DNA from: JBOFBH01 sp051657715 | Lineage (GTDB): Bacteria > Actinomycetota > Actinomycetes > Actinomycetales > Angustibacteraceae | DNA: 64,000 nt | Assembly: GCA_051657715.1 (NCBI GenBank) | Contig: JBOFLF010000017.1 | Coordinates: 13,513 to 77,512, forward strand | Reading direction: 5' to 3' | Translations under genes and position numbers: made by a program | Part shown: positions 1-10,649 of the stretch, piece after piece | How the letters are laid out: each line of letters begins with the position of its first letter | Position numbering within the stretch: the stretch's first letter is position 1 | The notes under the pieces: model-generated | What the model was told of the DNA's origin: nothing | Seen by the model: the letters and a program-made list of their open reading frames with translations, nothing else | Database searches by the model: none

Positions 1-2
1 AC

Positions 3-788
3 CCGACACCCGACGCGATCACCTGGTGGGAGAACGCCACCCCGCAGCAGCGCGCCGCGGTCGACGTGGAGCTTCAACGCTACGAGAACGCCGTCGAAGC
101 CGCCTCCGTCGGGCAGCAGGATCTCGCCACCCGGCTCACCTGGCTGGCCGGCGAGTACCTCACCACCGAGGAGACGATGCCGCACTTCCCGACGACCGCC
201 GAGTCAACCAGGCTCCCCGACGACCTCGCGTCCGCCCAGCAGCTGGCCAACCAGCCGTGGCTGACCCAGGACGACACCGACGACAACAAGGGCCGGCCGC
301 TGTTCAGCGACGCCTACCAGGGCGCCGCCCTCACCGCTGCCTCCGCGTACCTCGGTAAACAGGCCGGCTCCGAGTGGCTCGAGCGCCGCAAGCTCGCCAA
401 GGACGCCGCTCTCGCTGGCCTCTCCGGTGGCGGTAGCAGCGGAGGTGGTGGGGGAGGGCTGTCATCGGGTCCGCCCACCGCGAACTCCGCGTTCAGCGGC
501 GGATCCGGCGGTGTCGGGTCCGCCGGCGTCGGGTCCAGCGGGCTCGGCGGCGGCGCTGGCGGCACCGCCGCTGGTACCGGCATGGGAGGCATGCCGATGA
601 TGCCGCCCATGTATCCGCCGATGGGCGGACAACCAGGACCGGGCAACAACCCTCACCTAGCCGCCTGGCTGCAAGAGATCGAACCGATCTGGGGCGGGGA
701 ATCCGTCCCCGTGACCCAAGCAGTCATTGGCGCCGCGCCAGAACAACCACCCGGCGGCCGACCACCCTGGCGCCCCTCCATCGGCTGA
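3..788 (+). CDS. Gly-rich type VII secretion-associated protein (5' end outside window)
   Basis: The reading frame is open to the left edge, so the N-terminus is missing; an internal GTG at 66 is not needed as a start. The visible part is an acidic, probably helical segment with Trp-rich stretches, then a Gly/Ser-rich linker (about nt 420-560), a Met/Pro/Gly stretch (MGGMPMMPPMYPPMGG) and a short C-terminal tail containing WLQEIEPIWGG and VIG. Tails of this acidic-W-then-VIG kind end many ESX/PPE-like secreted or chaperone-bound proteins of Actinobacteria, and the YbaB-like and MinD-like genes next door fit a type VII secretion locus. The family assignment is inference; no catalytic motif is visible. 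Confidence 0.5.
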   Translation, partial: PTPDAITWWENATPQQRAAVDVELQRYENAVEAASVGQQDLATRLTWLAGEYLTTEETMPHFPTTAESTRLPDDLASAQQLANQPWLTQDDTDDNKGRPLFSDAYQGAALTAASAYLGKQAGSEWLERRKLAKDAALAGLSGGGSSGGGGGGLSSGPPTANSAFSGGSGGVGSAGVGSSGLGGGAGGTAAGTGMGGMPMMPPMYPPMGGQPGPGNNPHLAAWLQEIEPIWGGESVPVTQAVIGAAPEQPPGGRPPWRPSIG

Positions 789-1011
789 GCCGGGCACCCG
801 GCACCACAGGCCCTCGCGCCCGGGATCACTCCCGGCCCGATCCCGGGCGCGAGATCTCCCCACCCAGCCACTGCACCAGGCGCGCGAGCGCGGACTGCCG
901 CAGATCGAGTGGGAGTACGACCTCGCGCAACGCGCAGCCGACGTCCGAAGCGGAAAGCGCGCCACGGTGCCGCTTGCTGAGGTGGTGGCCGAGCTTGGCT
1001 TGGACGATTGA
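727..1011 (+). CDS. Possible antitoxin-like ORF (C-terminal part recognisable)
   Basis: The ORF overlaps the end of the preceding gene in another frame, and its first 50 or so codons look like non-coding translation, so the true start is unknown. The C-terminal part (WEYDLAQRAADVRSGKRATV and then PLAEVVAELG) resembles the C-terminal half of addiction-module antitoxins that precede RelE/ParE toxins. The stop codon overlaps a toxin-like frame starting at TTG 995, as expected for a TA operon. It is probably a remnant, because the partner is truncated. Confidence 0.35.
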   Translation: MAPRQNNHPAADHPGAPPSAEPGTRHHRPSRPGSLPARSRARDLPTQPLHQARERGLPQIEWEYDLAQRAADVRSGKRATVPLAEVVAELGLDD

Positions 1012-1060
1012 GCTGGATCGTGCCGAGAAGCAGCTCAAGATTTTGCCCAATGGTCGTCCT
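995..1060 (+). pseudogene. Truncated RelE/ParE-type toxin remnant
   Basis: From TTG 995, overlapping the antitoxin-like stop, the frame reads LAWTIELDRAEKQLKILP. This matches the N-terminal strand and helix of RelE/ParE toxins (pattern WTIE.D..AEKQLKKL). After about 20 codons the similarity ends and no frame continues with the catalytic Arg/Lys/Tyr region, so the toxin is a stub. The region from here to 1150 shows no other gene. Confidence 0.5.
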
Positions 1061-1150
1061 GGCACTCGACATCGAGCAGTGTTCGCGAGCGTACCGATGA
1101 CGCATAGCGGAGACCGACATGCAGCCGGTCCCACCCTTGCGTCAGCGAAG

Positions 1151-1567
1151 TCAGCGGTAGCCGTAGGAGGAGTCGTCCGGGCGGTGGTTGGGGGAGTCCT
1201 CCGGAGTCCAGTAGGTCACCGCGTCGCTGATCATCTGCGGGTCGTCCACCAGCGGGCCGAACTTCTCCTGGGTCAGCTGAGCCAGCTGCCGCATCGCGTC
1301 CTGGATCGCCTCCAACACCAGCGGACCTAGCCGATCAGGCCGGTACTGCTGGACGGCGTAGGGCTCGATGGTCACCCCGGTGAACCGGCCGCCGCCGTTC
1401 ATCCGCACCGTCACGATGCCTCGCTCGGCCGAGCCGACGATCTCGGTAGCCAGCAGATCCTGCTGCGCGGCCTCCACCAGCTCGTTCTGTTCCCGGACCT
1501 GCTCCATCACCTTGGCGACCTCGCGGTCGATGTCGACGGAGTCCCAACCCTCGCTGATGCTGCTCAT
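1151..1567 (-). CDS. YbaB/EbfC-family protein, type VII secretion-associated
   Basis: A 138-residue protein with a helical N-terminus (DREVAKVMEQVREQNELVEAAQQ), a beta core (GIVTVRMNGGGRFTGVTIEPYAV) and a C-terminal helix, the fold and pattern of YbaB/EbfC nucleoid-associated proteins. Longer actinobacterial members of this family (EspL-like) sit beside ESX secretion genes, and this one overlaps the stop of the EspI/MinD-like gene by 4 bp, indicating an operon. It probably forms a dimer; whether it binds DNA or helps a secretion substrate is not visible. The polar C-terminal tail is disordered-looking. Confidence 0.7.
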   Translation of the reverse strand: MSSISEGWDSVDIDREVAKVMEQVREQNELVEAAQQDLLATEIVGSAERGIVTVRMNGGGRFTGVTIEPYAVQQYRPDRLGPLVLEAIQDAMRQLAQLTQEKFGPLVDDPQMISDAVTYWTPEDSPNHRPDDSSYGYR

Positions 1568-3339
1568 CCTGTCCTCCCTCGACGGACCGACGGGTCCACG
1601 AATCCATCCGCCACCAGGGCGGCCAACTGTAGATAGGCCCGACGGGTCGGTGAGGCAAGCCTCGACAGGTCCGTCGCGTCACCCTCCGCCAGGTGCGGAT
1701 CGAACGGGACGTCGACGGTCGCTCGGCACCGGGTTCCGTAGTGCGAGTGCAGCTCTGACAGGTGCACCGCCGGCCTCGGCCCCGGCGCGTTCACCACCAC
1801 CACCGCGCTGCGCACCAGATCGGCGAACCCGTGCGCCTCCAACCAGTCCAGCGTGTAGTTCGCGCTGCGCGAGCCGTCCACCGCCGCGTTCATCACCAGC
1901 ACCAGCTGGTCGGCCAGCTCCAGCACCGGCCCCATCGCCTCATGGGTCAGCCCGGCGCCGCAGTCCGTCAGCACCAGGCTGTAGAACCGGGTGAGGATAT
2001 CCGAGGTCCGGCGGTAGTCGTGGCCACCGAACGGCAGCGACGCGAACGGGTCCAGGTCCGAGGCGACCACGTCCAACCGGGACGCCGCATGCCCGGACAT
2101 CGACCGCACGTCGACGTACCGGTGCATCGCATCGGCACTCTCCAACAGCGTCCGCACCGAGTGCCGGGGCTGGTCGCTGATCCGGTACGCCAACGTGCCC
2201 GCATCAGGTGACGCGTCCATCGCGACCACCCGGTCCCCGCGGTGCGCGGCGAACGTGTGGCCGAGCATCACCGTCGTGGTCGTCTTGCCGGAGCCACCCT
2301 TGAGAGACATCACCACCACGCTGCGGCAGCCGGCGATCGGCATCCGGACCCGAGCCAACAGATCTCGCTCGACCCGCTCGTCCTTCCCCGGAGCCAACTC
2401 CACCGCGCCGAAGGTGGCCTGACGCACCGCACGCCGCCACCCCCGGCTCGCCTTCGGCGGGTGCCGGTGAGCCGCTCGACGCGGCTGATACGAACCTGCC
2501 CCGCTCGGCAATCCACCCGTCGCCGGACCAGCGGGCGCTGACCCAGCCGCTGTCGGACCAGCCGCGATCCCTGGGTCGATCAGGCCTGGGCCTGAAGCCG
2601 TCGCTCCGTACCACGCCCCTGGATCAGGCGCCGCGGGAGCACCCGCTGGAACTCCCGGGCTCAACGCGGCTTCCACTCCTTGAGGCAGGCCCACCCCGTT
2701 CGGCCCGCCCATGAGCGGCGGGACCGCGGCCGGCGGCATACCCGCTGCCCCGTTCAGTGTCACGTTCCCAAACGATGGCGCAGCCGCTGCGGGCGGTCCT
2801 TCACCACCAGCCGGCGGGTAGCTCGTCGGGAAGGTCGGGTAACCAGCCGCCGGAGGAGGAGCCGGAACAGGAGGGGCAGGAGGAGCGGGAGCCTGCTCGC
2901 TCGCCAGGAACCCACTACCGAGACGCTGGCAGCGGGCTACCAAGTCGGACACCGGGTCGTCCATCCTCGGCGGGCCGTCAGCAGCGACCGCCCGGAGCAC
3001 GGACTCCGGCATCATCCTGCGCTGCCCGACCAACGGCTCGGTAGCGGCAAACAAAGCTCGGGACTGCAAGATCGCCAACCGATGCTGCGGGTACTCGCCG
3101 GCGAGCAGGAGGACGGCGCGCTGCACCGGGTCGAGCTCGCGGCGAGATGGCTCCGGCGGGAGCGGCGTCGGGACGTCCGACCCCTGCGTCGGAACGACGG
3201 GATGCTGCCACCCAGGAACGGAGGCGACAGGATCAGACACCTCGAAGCCCTTCAGGGACAGGATGACGGGGGACCCGGCGTCCCCCGTCGCCGACGATAA
3301 GCAACACGACCGTTCGACCCACAGGGCCAAACTGCCCAC
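1564..3339 (-). CDS. MinD/ParA-like ATPase with Pro-rich N-terminus (EspI-like)
   Basis: The C-terminal half is a deviant Walker ATPase: Walker A KGGSGKTTTT at about residue 345, switch region MDASPDAG, Walker B-like YSLVLTDCGAGL, and a late VVVVNAP strand. The N-terminal 300 residues contain a conserved-looking block (RRELDPVQRAVLLLAGEYPQHRLAILQ) and a long Pro/Ala/Gly-rich linker. This architecture matches EspI-type ATPases of ESX loci, which regulate or power secretion at the membrane. The GTG at 3339 gives the longest frame; GTG 3240 (VSDPVASVPG, preceded by GAAGGGCTTCGAG) is a good alternative. It is followed by the YbaB-like gene with a 4-bp overlap. Confidence 0.75.
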   Translation of the reverse strand: MGSLALWVERSCCLSSATGDAGSPVILSLKGFEVSDPVASVPGWQHPVVPTQGSDVPTPLPPEPSRRELDPVQRAVLLLAGEYPQHRLAILQSRALFAATEPLVGQRRMMPESVLRAVAADGPPRMDDPVSDLVARCQRLGSGFLASEQAPAPPAPPVPAPPPAAGYPTFPTSYPPAGGEGPPAAAAPSFGNVTLNGAAGMPPAAVPPLMGGPNGVGLPQGVEAALSPGVPAGAPAAPDPGAWYGATASGPGLIDPGIAAGPTAAGSAPAGPATGGLPSGAGSYQPRRAAHRHPPKASRGWRRAVRQATFGAVELAPGKDERVERDLLARVRMPIAGCRSVVVMSLKGGSGKTTTTVMLGHTFAAHRGDRVVAMDASPDAGTLAYRISDQPRHSVRTLLESADAMHRYVDVRSMSGHAASRLDVVASDLDPFASLPFGGHDYRRTSDILTRFYSLVLTDCGAGLTHEAMGPVLELADQLVLVMNAAVDGSRSANYTLDWLEAHGFADLVRSAVVVVNAPGPRPAVHLSELHSHYGTRCRATVDVPFDPHLAEGDATDLSRLASPTRRAYLQLAALVADGFVDPSVRRGRTG

Positions 3340-3393
3340 CAGGCTGCCATGACGCGGCGTCCAGCGTCCGGGAGTTGGCCGGATTCATCGGCA

Positions 3394-4089
3394 TCACGGT
3401 CGGCCCAATCGGTTCTCCAGAGCGAACCGGGTCAGGTCGGCCCGCCGACGACACCCTGTCTTGTCACGAATCCGGTCCAGGTGTGAGCGGACCGTGCTGA
3501 TGCTGATGGTCAGCTCTTTGGCGATTCCCTGATCGGTGGCTCCGCGAGCCAGCAGGGCCAGCACTTCACGCTCGCGTTCACTGAGGGTCGGGACGTCCGG
3601 CGCCGCACCTCGGTGAGCAGACTGGACCAAGAAACCAGCAAGTGTGGGCGAGACGTAGGTGCGACCGATTGCCACCGAGCCGATCGCGGACAGGATCTCC
3701 GCGCGACGAGCATCCTTGGACAGATAACCCCGGGCACCGGCGGCGATCGTCTCGACGACCACCGGCCCGTCCTGGACCGCCGAGACGACCAGCACCGACA
3801 ACCCCCGGGCAGCCAGGTGCCGTACCCCCTCAGGCCCCTGCCGCCCGGGAAGGTGCAGATCGACGACCACCACGTCCGGCGGCACCCTGGACCGGGCGTC
3901 GAACTCCTCGATGGACCCCACCGCGACCGTCAGCTCCAGCAGTGGGTCTTCGTACACCAGCCGCTCCAGCGCCTCCCGGAACAACGGGTGATCCTCGATC
4001 AACGCGACGCGCAGCGTTCGCTGGGATGTCGGGGGATCCGACACGTCGCTGGCACCGGGGGTGAAGCCCGGTACCGGGGACGACGTCAT
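3394..4089 (-). CDS. LuxR/NarL-family response regulator
   Basis: A 231-residue two-domain regulator. The receiver domain (about residues 27-145) has the acidic pair in ALIEDHPLFREAL, the phospho-acceptor Asp in VVVVDLHLPG and the late Lys in GYLSKDA. The C-terminal HTH (about 165-225) reads LSEREREVLALLARGATDQGIAKELTISISTVRSHLDRIRDKTG, the NarL/FixJ signature. No histidine kinase gene lies nearby, so the partner is unknown. The linker to the HTH and the length are normal for the family. Confidence 0.85.
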   Translation of the reverse strand: MTSSPVPGFTPGASDVSDPPTSQRTLRVALIEDHPLFREALERLVYEDPLLELTVAVGSIEEFDARSRVPPDVVVVDLHLPGRQGPEGVRHLAARGLSVLVVSAVQDGPVVVETIAAGARGYLSKDARRAEILSAIGSVAIGRTYVSPTLAGFLVQSAHRGAAPDVPTLSEREREVLALLARGATDQGIAKELTISISTVRSHLDRIRDKTGCRRRADLTRFALENRLGRP

Positions 4090-4264
4090 CGAGCCTCCTT
4101 CATCGGAGCGGGTGCGCCACGGCAGTCGAGGTCACGCGCATGCGGGACCAAGCCATATCGCACGGCACCGTCCACGCGCCACCTACACCGCGTCACACCC
4201 GGCAAACTCCACCTGAAAGGTGGGCCTGCCCACACCGAAGAGCGACGACCCGTGACGAACCCGG

Positions 4265-4337
4265 TGGAGGCGATCGGACTCGAACCGACAACCCCCTGCT
4301 TGCAAAGCAGGTGCGCTACCAATTGCGCCACGCCCCC
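4265..4337 (-). tRNA. tRNA-Ala(UGC)
   Basis: Minus-strand cloverleaf: acceptor GGGGGCG pairing with CGCCTCC, D-arm GCGCAATTGGTAGCGC, anticodon arm CTGCTTTGCAAGCAG (anticodon TGC), T-arm GTCGGTTCGAGTCCGAT. CCA is not encoded. It lies with tRNA-Ile and DLW-39 downstream of gyrA, the usual actinobacterial arrangement. Confidence 0.95.
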
Positions 4338-4373
4338 GAAGACCGACCGATCAAACGATGGCCGGGACGGGTT

Positions 4374-4490
4374 TCACACTGGGTCAGTGGCCTGTGCCCA
4401 CAGGTCTTGTTCGGCCTTGTCGGACTCCATCTTCCGCCACACAGCGAACGCACCGGCGGCAGCGATGACCAAGAGCAACAACTTCTTCAC
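4374..4490 (-). CDS. DLW-39 family mini-protein
   Basis: A 38-codon gene starting GTG, with a strong ribosome-binding site (AAGGAGG) just upstream. The product begins VKKLLLLVIAAAGAFAVWRK, a short membrane anchor, and continues with an acidic tail ending AEQDLWAQATDPV. The DLW signature, the length of about 39 and the position between tRNA-Ala and tRNA-Ile near gyrA are the hallmarks of the actinobacterial DLW-39 family, whose function is unknown. It is well below usual gene-finder length limits and easily missed. Confidence 0.9.
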   Translation of the reverse strand: MKKLLLLVIAAAGAFAVWRKMESDKAEQDLWAQATDPV

Positions 4491-4511
4491 TGGTCCTCCT
4501 TGACTTCACCG

Positions 4512-4585
4512 TGGGCCTAACTGGACTCGAACCAGTGACCTCTTCCTTATCAGGGAAGCGCTCTAACCGACTGAGCTATAGGCCC
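4512..4585 (-). tRNA. tRNA-Ile(GAU)
   Basis: Minus-strand cloverleaf: acceptor GGGCCTA/TAGGCCC, D-arm AGCTCAGTCGGTTAGAGC, anticodon arm CTTCCCTGATAAGGAAG (anticodon GAT), T-arm CTGGTTCGAGTCCAG. CCA is not encoded. It is separated from tRNA-Ala by the DLW-39 gene. Confidence 0.95.
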
Positions 4586-4682
4586 GTGAGAGCTTGGCCC
4601 TGAAACCCACACCAGGCGAGCGAGGACGTGCTCATCAGGTGACGAGCCTACCCCAGCACACACCTCGACCCCACACACACCG

Positions 4683-5600
4683 TCAGTCGTCGGTCAGCGT
4701 CACTTGGACACCGCCGACCAAGCTGGAGCTGATGTTGTAGAGCAGCGCGCCCAAGGTGCTCAATGCCGTGAGTAGGAACACGTCGACGACGGCGATCACC
4801 GTCGCCAGCGAAAGCACCCGCCCGAAACCCGCGTAATCCATGATGTCGAACTCGGCACCAGACGAAGTACCCAGCACGGTGCCGATGGTCCGATCGATAT
4901 CGGTGAACACCCCCATCGCGTCGAGGATCAGCCACAACACCGCGACCATGATCACGAGCGCGATGCCGATGGCGACCGACACCAGGAACCCCAGCTTCAT
5001 CACCGACCACGGGTCGAGGTGGCCCAGGGTGAGGTTCACTCGCCGCGGCCCGGACTGCGCGGGGCTACCCGTTCGCTGAGCGCCGGACATCGTCGGGCGG
5101 GCGGCCTGGGCGGACGGAACGTCTCCGGCCTCCTGATACAGCTCCGGCCGAGGGGGACTACCGGTGGTGGGCGCTCGACCACCTGGCTGCGCGACCGGCT
5201 CCTGAAGCCGAGGCGGCGGTGTGGCCTGCGCGGTGAGTGGACGGCCCGCAGACGCGGGTGCTTGCACCATCGGCGGAACGGGCTGTGCCGCAGATGGTGC
5301 GGACTCCGGTGTCGTGCTCGACGAGGGAGGGGGGGACGTGTTCGATGATCCTGACGTCGTCCCGGACAGTGCGTTCGTGATCCCTGCCGATTCCGGTGGC
5401 CTGAGCGGCTGACGCGGCTGCCTGGTGCCGTTGCCGGATGGACGAACGGCGTCGCGCGCTACCCGCTCCGACGGGGGCTGGAACATCGGCGCGGCGACTG
5501 ACTGACCCGGTGATACCGGCGGGGGACTGGTCCGTGCCGAGCCTGCGGACGGTGGTTCGTCAGGGGCAGTGCCGGAGAAAGAGGCGTCCCGATTCGTCAC
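4683..5600 (-). CDS. DUF3566 membrane protein
   Basis: A 305-residue protein. The first 180 or so residues are Pro/Ser/Thr-rich and disordered. The C-terminal 120 residues are the DUF3566 domain: VNLTLGHLDPWSVMKLGFL followed by a membrane helix (SVAIGIALVIMVAVLWLIL), a short extracytoplasmic segment, and a second helix region (VLSLATVIAVVDVFLLTALSTLGALLYNISS) ending in a VQVTLTDD tail. This family is consistently placed just downstream of gyrA in Actinobacteria and is of unknown function (possible cell-division or envelope role). It lies 90 bp after gyrA on the same strand and may be co-transcribed. Confidence 0.88.
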   Translation of the reverse strand: MTNRDASFSGTAPDEPPSAGSARTSPPPVSPGQSVAAPMFQPPSERVARDAVRPSGNGTRQPRQPLRPPESAGITNALSGTTSGSSNTSPPPSSSTTPESAPSAAQPVPPMVQAPASAGRPLTAQATPPPRLQEPVAQPGGRAPTTGSPPRPELYQEAGDVPSAQAARPTMSGAQRTGSPAQSGPRRVNLTLGHLDPWSVMKLGFLVSVAIGIALVIMVAVLWLILDAMGVFTDIDRTIGTVLGTSSGAEFDIMDYAGFGRVLSLATVIAVVDVFLLTALSTLGALLYNISSSLVGGVQVTLTDD

Positions 5601-5691
5601 TGCTCACCTCCTGCGTGGGTCTGCGGCAGCCCTGCTGGGTGCTGGTCAGGTCTTGATCGGGCGCCGAGTTTGAGCGCACCGGCCATAGACG

Positions 5692-8286
<2,595 letters not shown>

Positions 8287-8353
8287 GAAGGATCCTCAGG
8301 GCAAGGTCGGGACGACCGCGTTCGCGGCCCGTTGGTCGCGGTCAGATGGCGAG

Positions 8354-10438
8354 TCAGATGTCCAAGAAACGGACGTCCTTGGCGTTGCGTTGGATGAAGG
8401 CCCGCCGAGCCTCGACGTCCTCACCCATGAGCACGGAGAACATGTCGTCGGCTGCGGCGGCCTGATCGAGGCTGACCTGGAGCAACACCCGATGGTCCGG
8501 GTCCATGGTGGTCTCCCACAGCTCGTGGGCATTCATCTCGCCGAGACCCTTGTACCGCTGGACGCCGTTCTCCTTGGGTAGTTTGCGACCGGCCCGCCGG
8601 CCCTCCTCGATAAGCGCGTCGCGCTCCCGGTCGGAGTAGACGAAGTCGTGCGGACCTTGGCTCCACTTGAGCCGGTAGAGCGGCGGCTGGGCCAGGTACA
8701 CGTACCCGCCCTCGATCAGTGGCCGCATGTACCGGAACAGCAGGGTCAGCAGCAAGGTGCGGATGTGCTGGCCATCGACGTCGGCGTCGGCCATCAGCAC
8801 GATCTTGTGGTAGCGCAGTTTCGCGCCGTCAAAGTCCTCGCCGATGCCGGTGCCGAACGCCGAGATCAGCGCCTGCACCTCGGTGTTGCCGAGAACCCGG
8901 TCGATGCGCGCTTTCTCGACGTTCAGGATCTTCCCGCGGATCGGCAGGATCGCCTGGGTGGCCGGATTGCGACCGCCCTTGGCAGAGCCGCCAGCGCTGT
9001 CGCCCTCGACGATGAAGACCTCGCAGCGCTCCGGGTCGTTGAGCTGACAGTCACTCAGCTTTCCGGGCAGTGACGACGACTCCAGCAACCCCTTGCGCCG
9101 ACTGGCATCCCGGGCTTTGCGGGCCGCTACCCGCGCCGCCGCAGCCTGGATCGCCTTGCGGATGACCTCGCGGGCTTCGTTCGGGTGCCGGTTCAGCCAG
9201 TCACCGAGCTCCTCGGTGACCACCCGCTGCACGAATCCCTTCACTTCGGTATTCCCCAGCTTGGTCTTGGTCTGGCCCTCGAACTGGGGTTCGCCGAGTT
9301 TCACCGATACAACGGCGATGAGTCCTTCCCGGATGTCCTCGCCGGACAGGTTGTCGTCTCTGTCTTTAAGTTGGCCGCGCTCGCGGGCGTAGCGGTTGAC
9401 CAGGCTGGTCAGGGCCGCGCGGAAACCCTCTTCGTGAGTGCCGCCTTCATGGGTGTTGATGACGTTGGCGTAGGTGTGCACGCTGTCCGAGTAAGCGCCG
9501 GTCCATTGCATGGCGATGTCCACGGACAACTGCCGATCCGGGTCCTCCGTGCTGAACGCGATCACCTCCGGGTGCACGATCGTGGCCTTCTTGGTGGCAT
9601 TGAGGTGCCGGACGTAGTCGACCAGTCCGCCGTCGTAGCGATACTCCACGCGGTGCGGCACCGTCGGCTGGTCACCACCTGCGACCTCATCGACGTTCGC
9701 GGGGTGATCTGGCCGCTCGTCGGTGAGGGCGATGGTGAGCCCCTGGTTGAGGAAGGCCATCTGCTGAAGCCGAGAGCGCAGGGTCTCGAAGTCGAACTCG
9801 AGGGTTTCGAAGATGGTCGCACTGGGCCAGAAGGTCACCGTGGTCCCGGTCCGGTCGGTCTGCTCACCCTGCTCCAGGGGAGCCTGCGGAACTCCGTCGA
9901 CGTAGGACTGCCGGAACACATGCCCGCGCTGAGCTACCTCCACCTGCAGCCTGCTGGACAGCGCATTCACCACGGAAACGCCGACGCCATGCAGACCACC
10001 AGAAACCGCGTAACCGCCGCCGCCGAACTTGCCGCCGGCGTGCAGCACCGTCAGCACGACCTCGACCGCCGGCCGATTCTCCCCCGGCATCAGGTCGGTG
10101 GGGATGCCGCGACCATCGTCGGTGACCCGCACCCCGCCGTCCGCCTGCAGCACCACGTCTACCTGCCGGGCGAAACCAGCGAGTGCCTCGTCGACTGAGT
10201 TGTCAACCACCTCGTACACCAGATGGTGCAGGCCTCGCGGTCCGGTGGAGCCGATGTACATCCCCGGACGCTTCCGGACCGCCTCCAGGCCTTCGAGGAC
10301 GGTGATTGCGCTGGCGTCGTAACTGTGATCACTCGTGGGGGCGAGGCTGGGTGCAGATTGCCTGGCGGGGAGGGGAAGCACGTCACCGCGGTCGAGTGGT
10401 TCGTGGACAGGATCGGCTGACGTGGATGGTTCCGACAC
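8354..10438 (-). CDS. gyrB: DNA gyrase subunit B
   Basis: The 694-residue ATPase subunit of gyrase. Visible parts are the GHKL ATP-binding site (VDNSVDEALAG and GGLHGVGVSVVNALS), the transducer domain, and the TOPRIM domain with EGDSAGGSAKGGRN and the metal-binding LMADADVDGQHIRTLLL; the C-terminus ends NAKDVRFLDI. About 35 residues precede the conserved DASAITVLEGLEAVRKRPGMYIG block. The upstream region carries a cluster of DnaA boxes, so transcription may respond to DnaA or to the neighbouring origin. Confidence 0.98.
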   Translation of the reverse strand: MSEPSTSADPVHEPLDRGDVLPLPARQSAPSLAPTSDHSYDASAITVLEGLEAVRKRPGMYIGSTGPRGLHHLVYEVVDNSVDEALAGFARQVDVVLQADGGVRVTDDGRGIPTDLMPGENRPAVEVVLTVLHAGGKFGGGGYAVSGGLHGVGVSVVNALSSRLQVEVAQRGHVFRQSYVDGVPQAPLEQGEQTDRTGTTVTFWPSATIFETLEFDFETLRSRLQQMAFLNQGLTIALTDERPDHPANVDEVAGGDQPTVPHRVEYRYDGGLVDYVRHLNATKKATIVHPEVIAFSTEDPDRQLSVDIAMQWTGAYSDSVHTYANVINTHEGGTHEEGFRAALTSLVNRYARERGQLKDRDDNLSGEDIREGLIAVVSVKLGEPQFEGQTKTKLGNTEVKGFVQRVVTEELGDWLNRHPNEAREVIRKAIQAAAARVAARKARDASRRKGLLESSSLPGKLSDCQLNDPERCEVFIVEGDSAGGSAKGGRNPATQAILPIRGKILNVEKARIDRVLGNTEVQALISAFGTGIGEDFDGAKLRYHKIVLMADADVDGQHIRTLLLTLLFRYMRPLIEGGYVYLAQPPLYRLKWSQGPHDFVYSDRERDALIEEGRRAGRKLPKENGVQRYKGLGEMNAHELWETTMDPDHRVLLQVSLDQAAAADDMFSVLMGEDVEARRAFIQRNAKDVRFLDI

Positions 10439-10513
10439 GAACGCTCGGGCTCCTTCGTCGGGCCGACGCCAAGGGCACGACGCGCTGCGGCACGCCGTAC
10501 GCAGGTCAGCGGC

Positions 10514-10644
10514 TGTGGATGACTCCTGAGTCTATCTTGCCGACGAACCGACACGGCAGCCGTCGTTGGCTGGAGAGCGCTAACCAAGGAGCCTGAAGTT
10601 GTCACAGGCCAATAACCCACATGCTGTGGGTAACTTGTGGACAA
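10514..10644. promoter_or_regulatory. DnaA-box cluster in the gyrB-dciA gap
   Basis: Three boxes lie within 32 bp: TAACCCACA at 10613, TGTGGGTAA at 10625 (reverse) and TGTGGACAA at 10636. The last is the perfect reverse complement of the actinobacterial consensus TTGTCCACA. A fourth, TGTGGATGA, lies at 10514. The first two form an inverted pair around ATGC. The gap 10439-10649 has no other gene. The likely role is DnaA binding upstream of gyrB, as a regulatory or titration site. Confidence 0.65.
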
Positions 10645-10649
10645 CCTTC

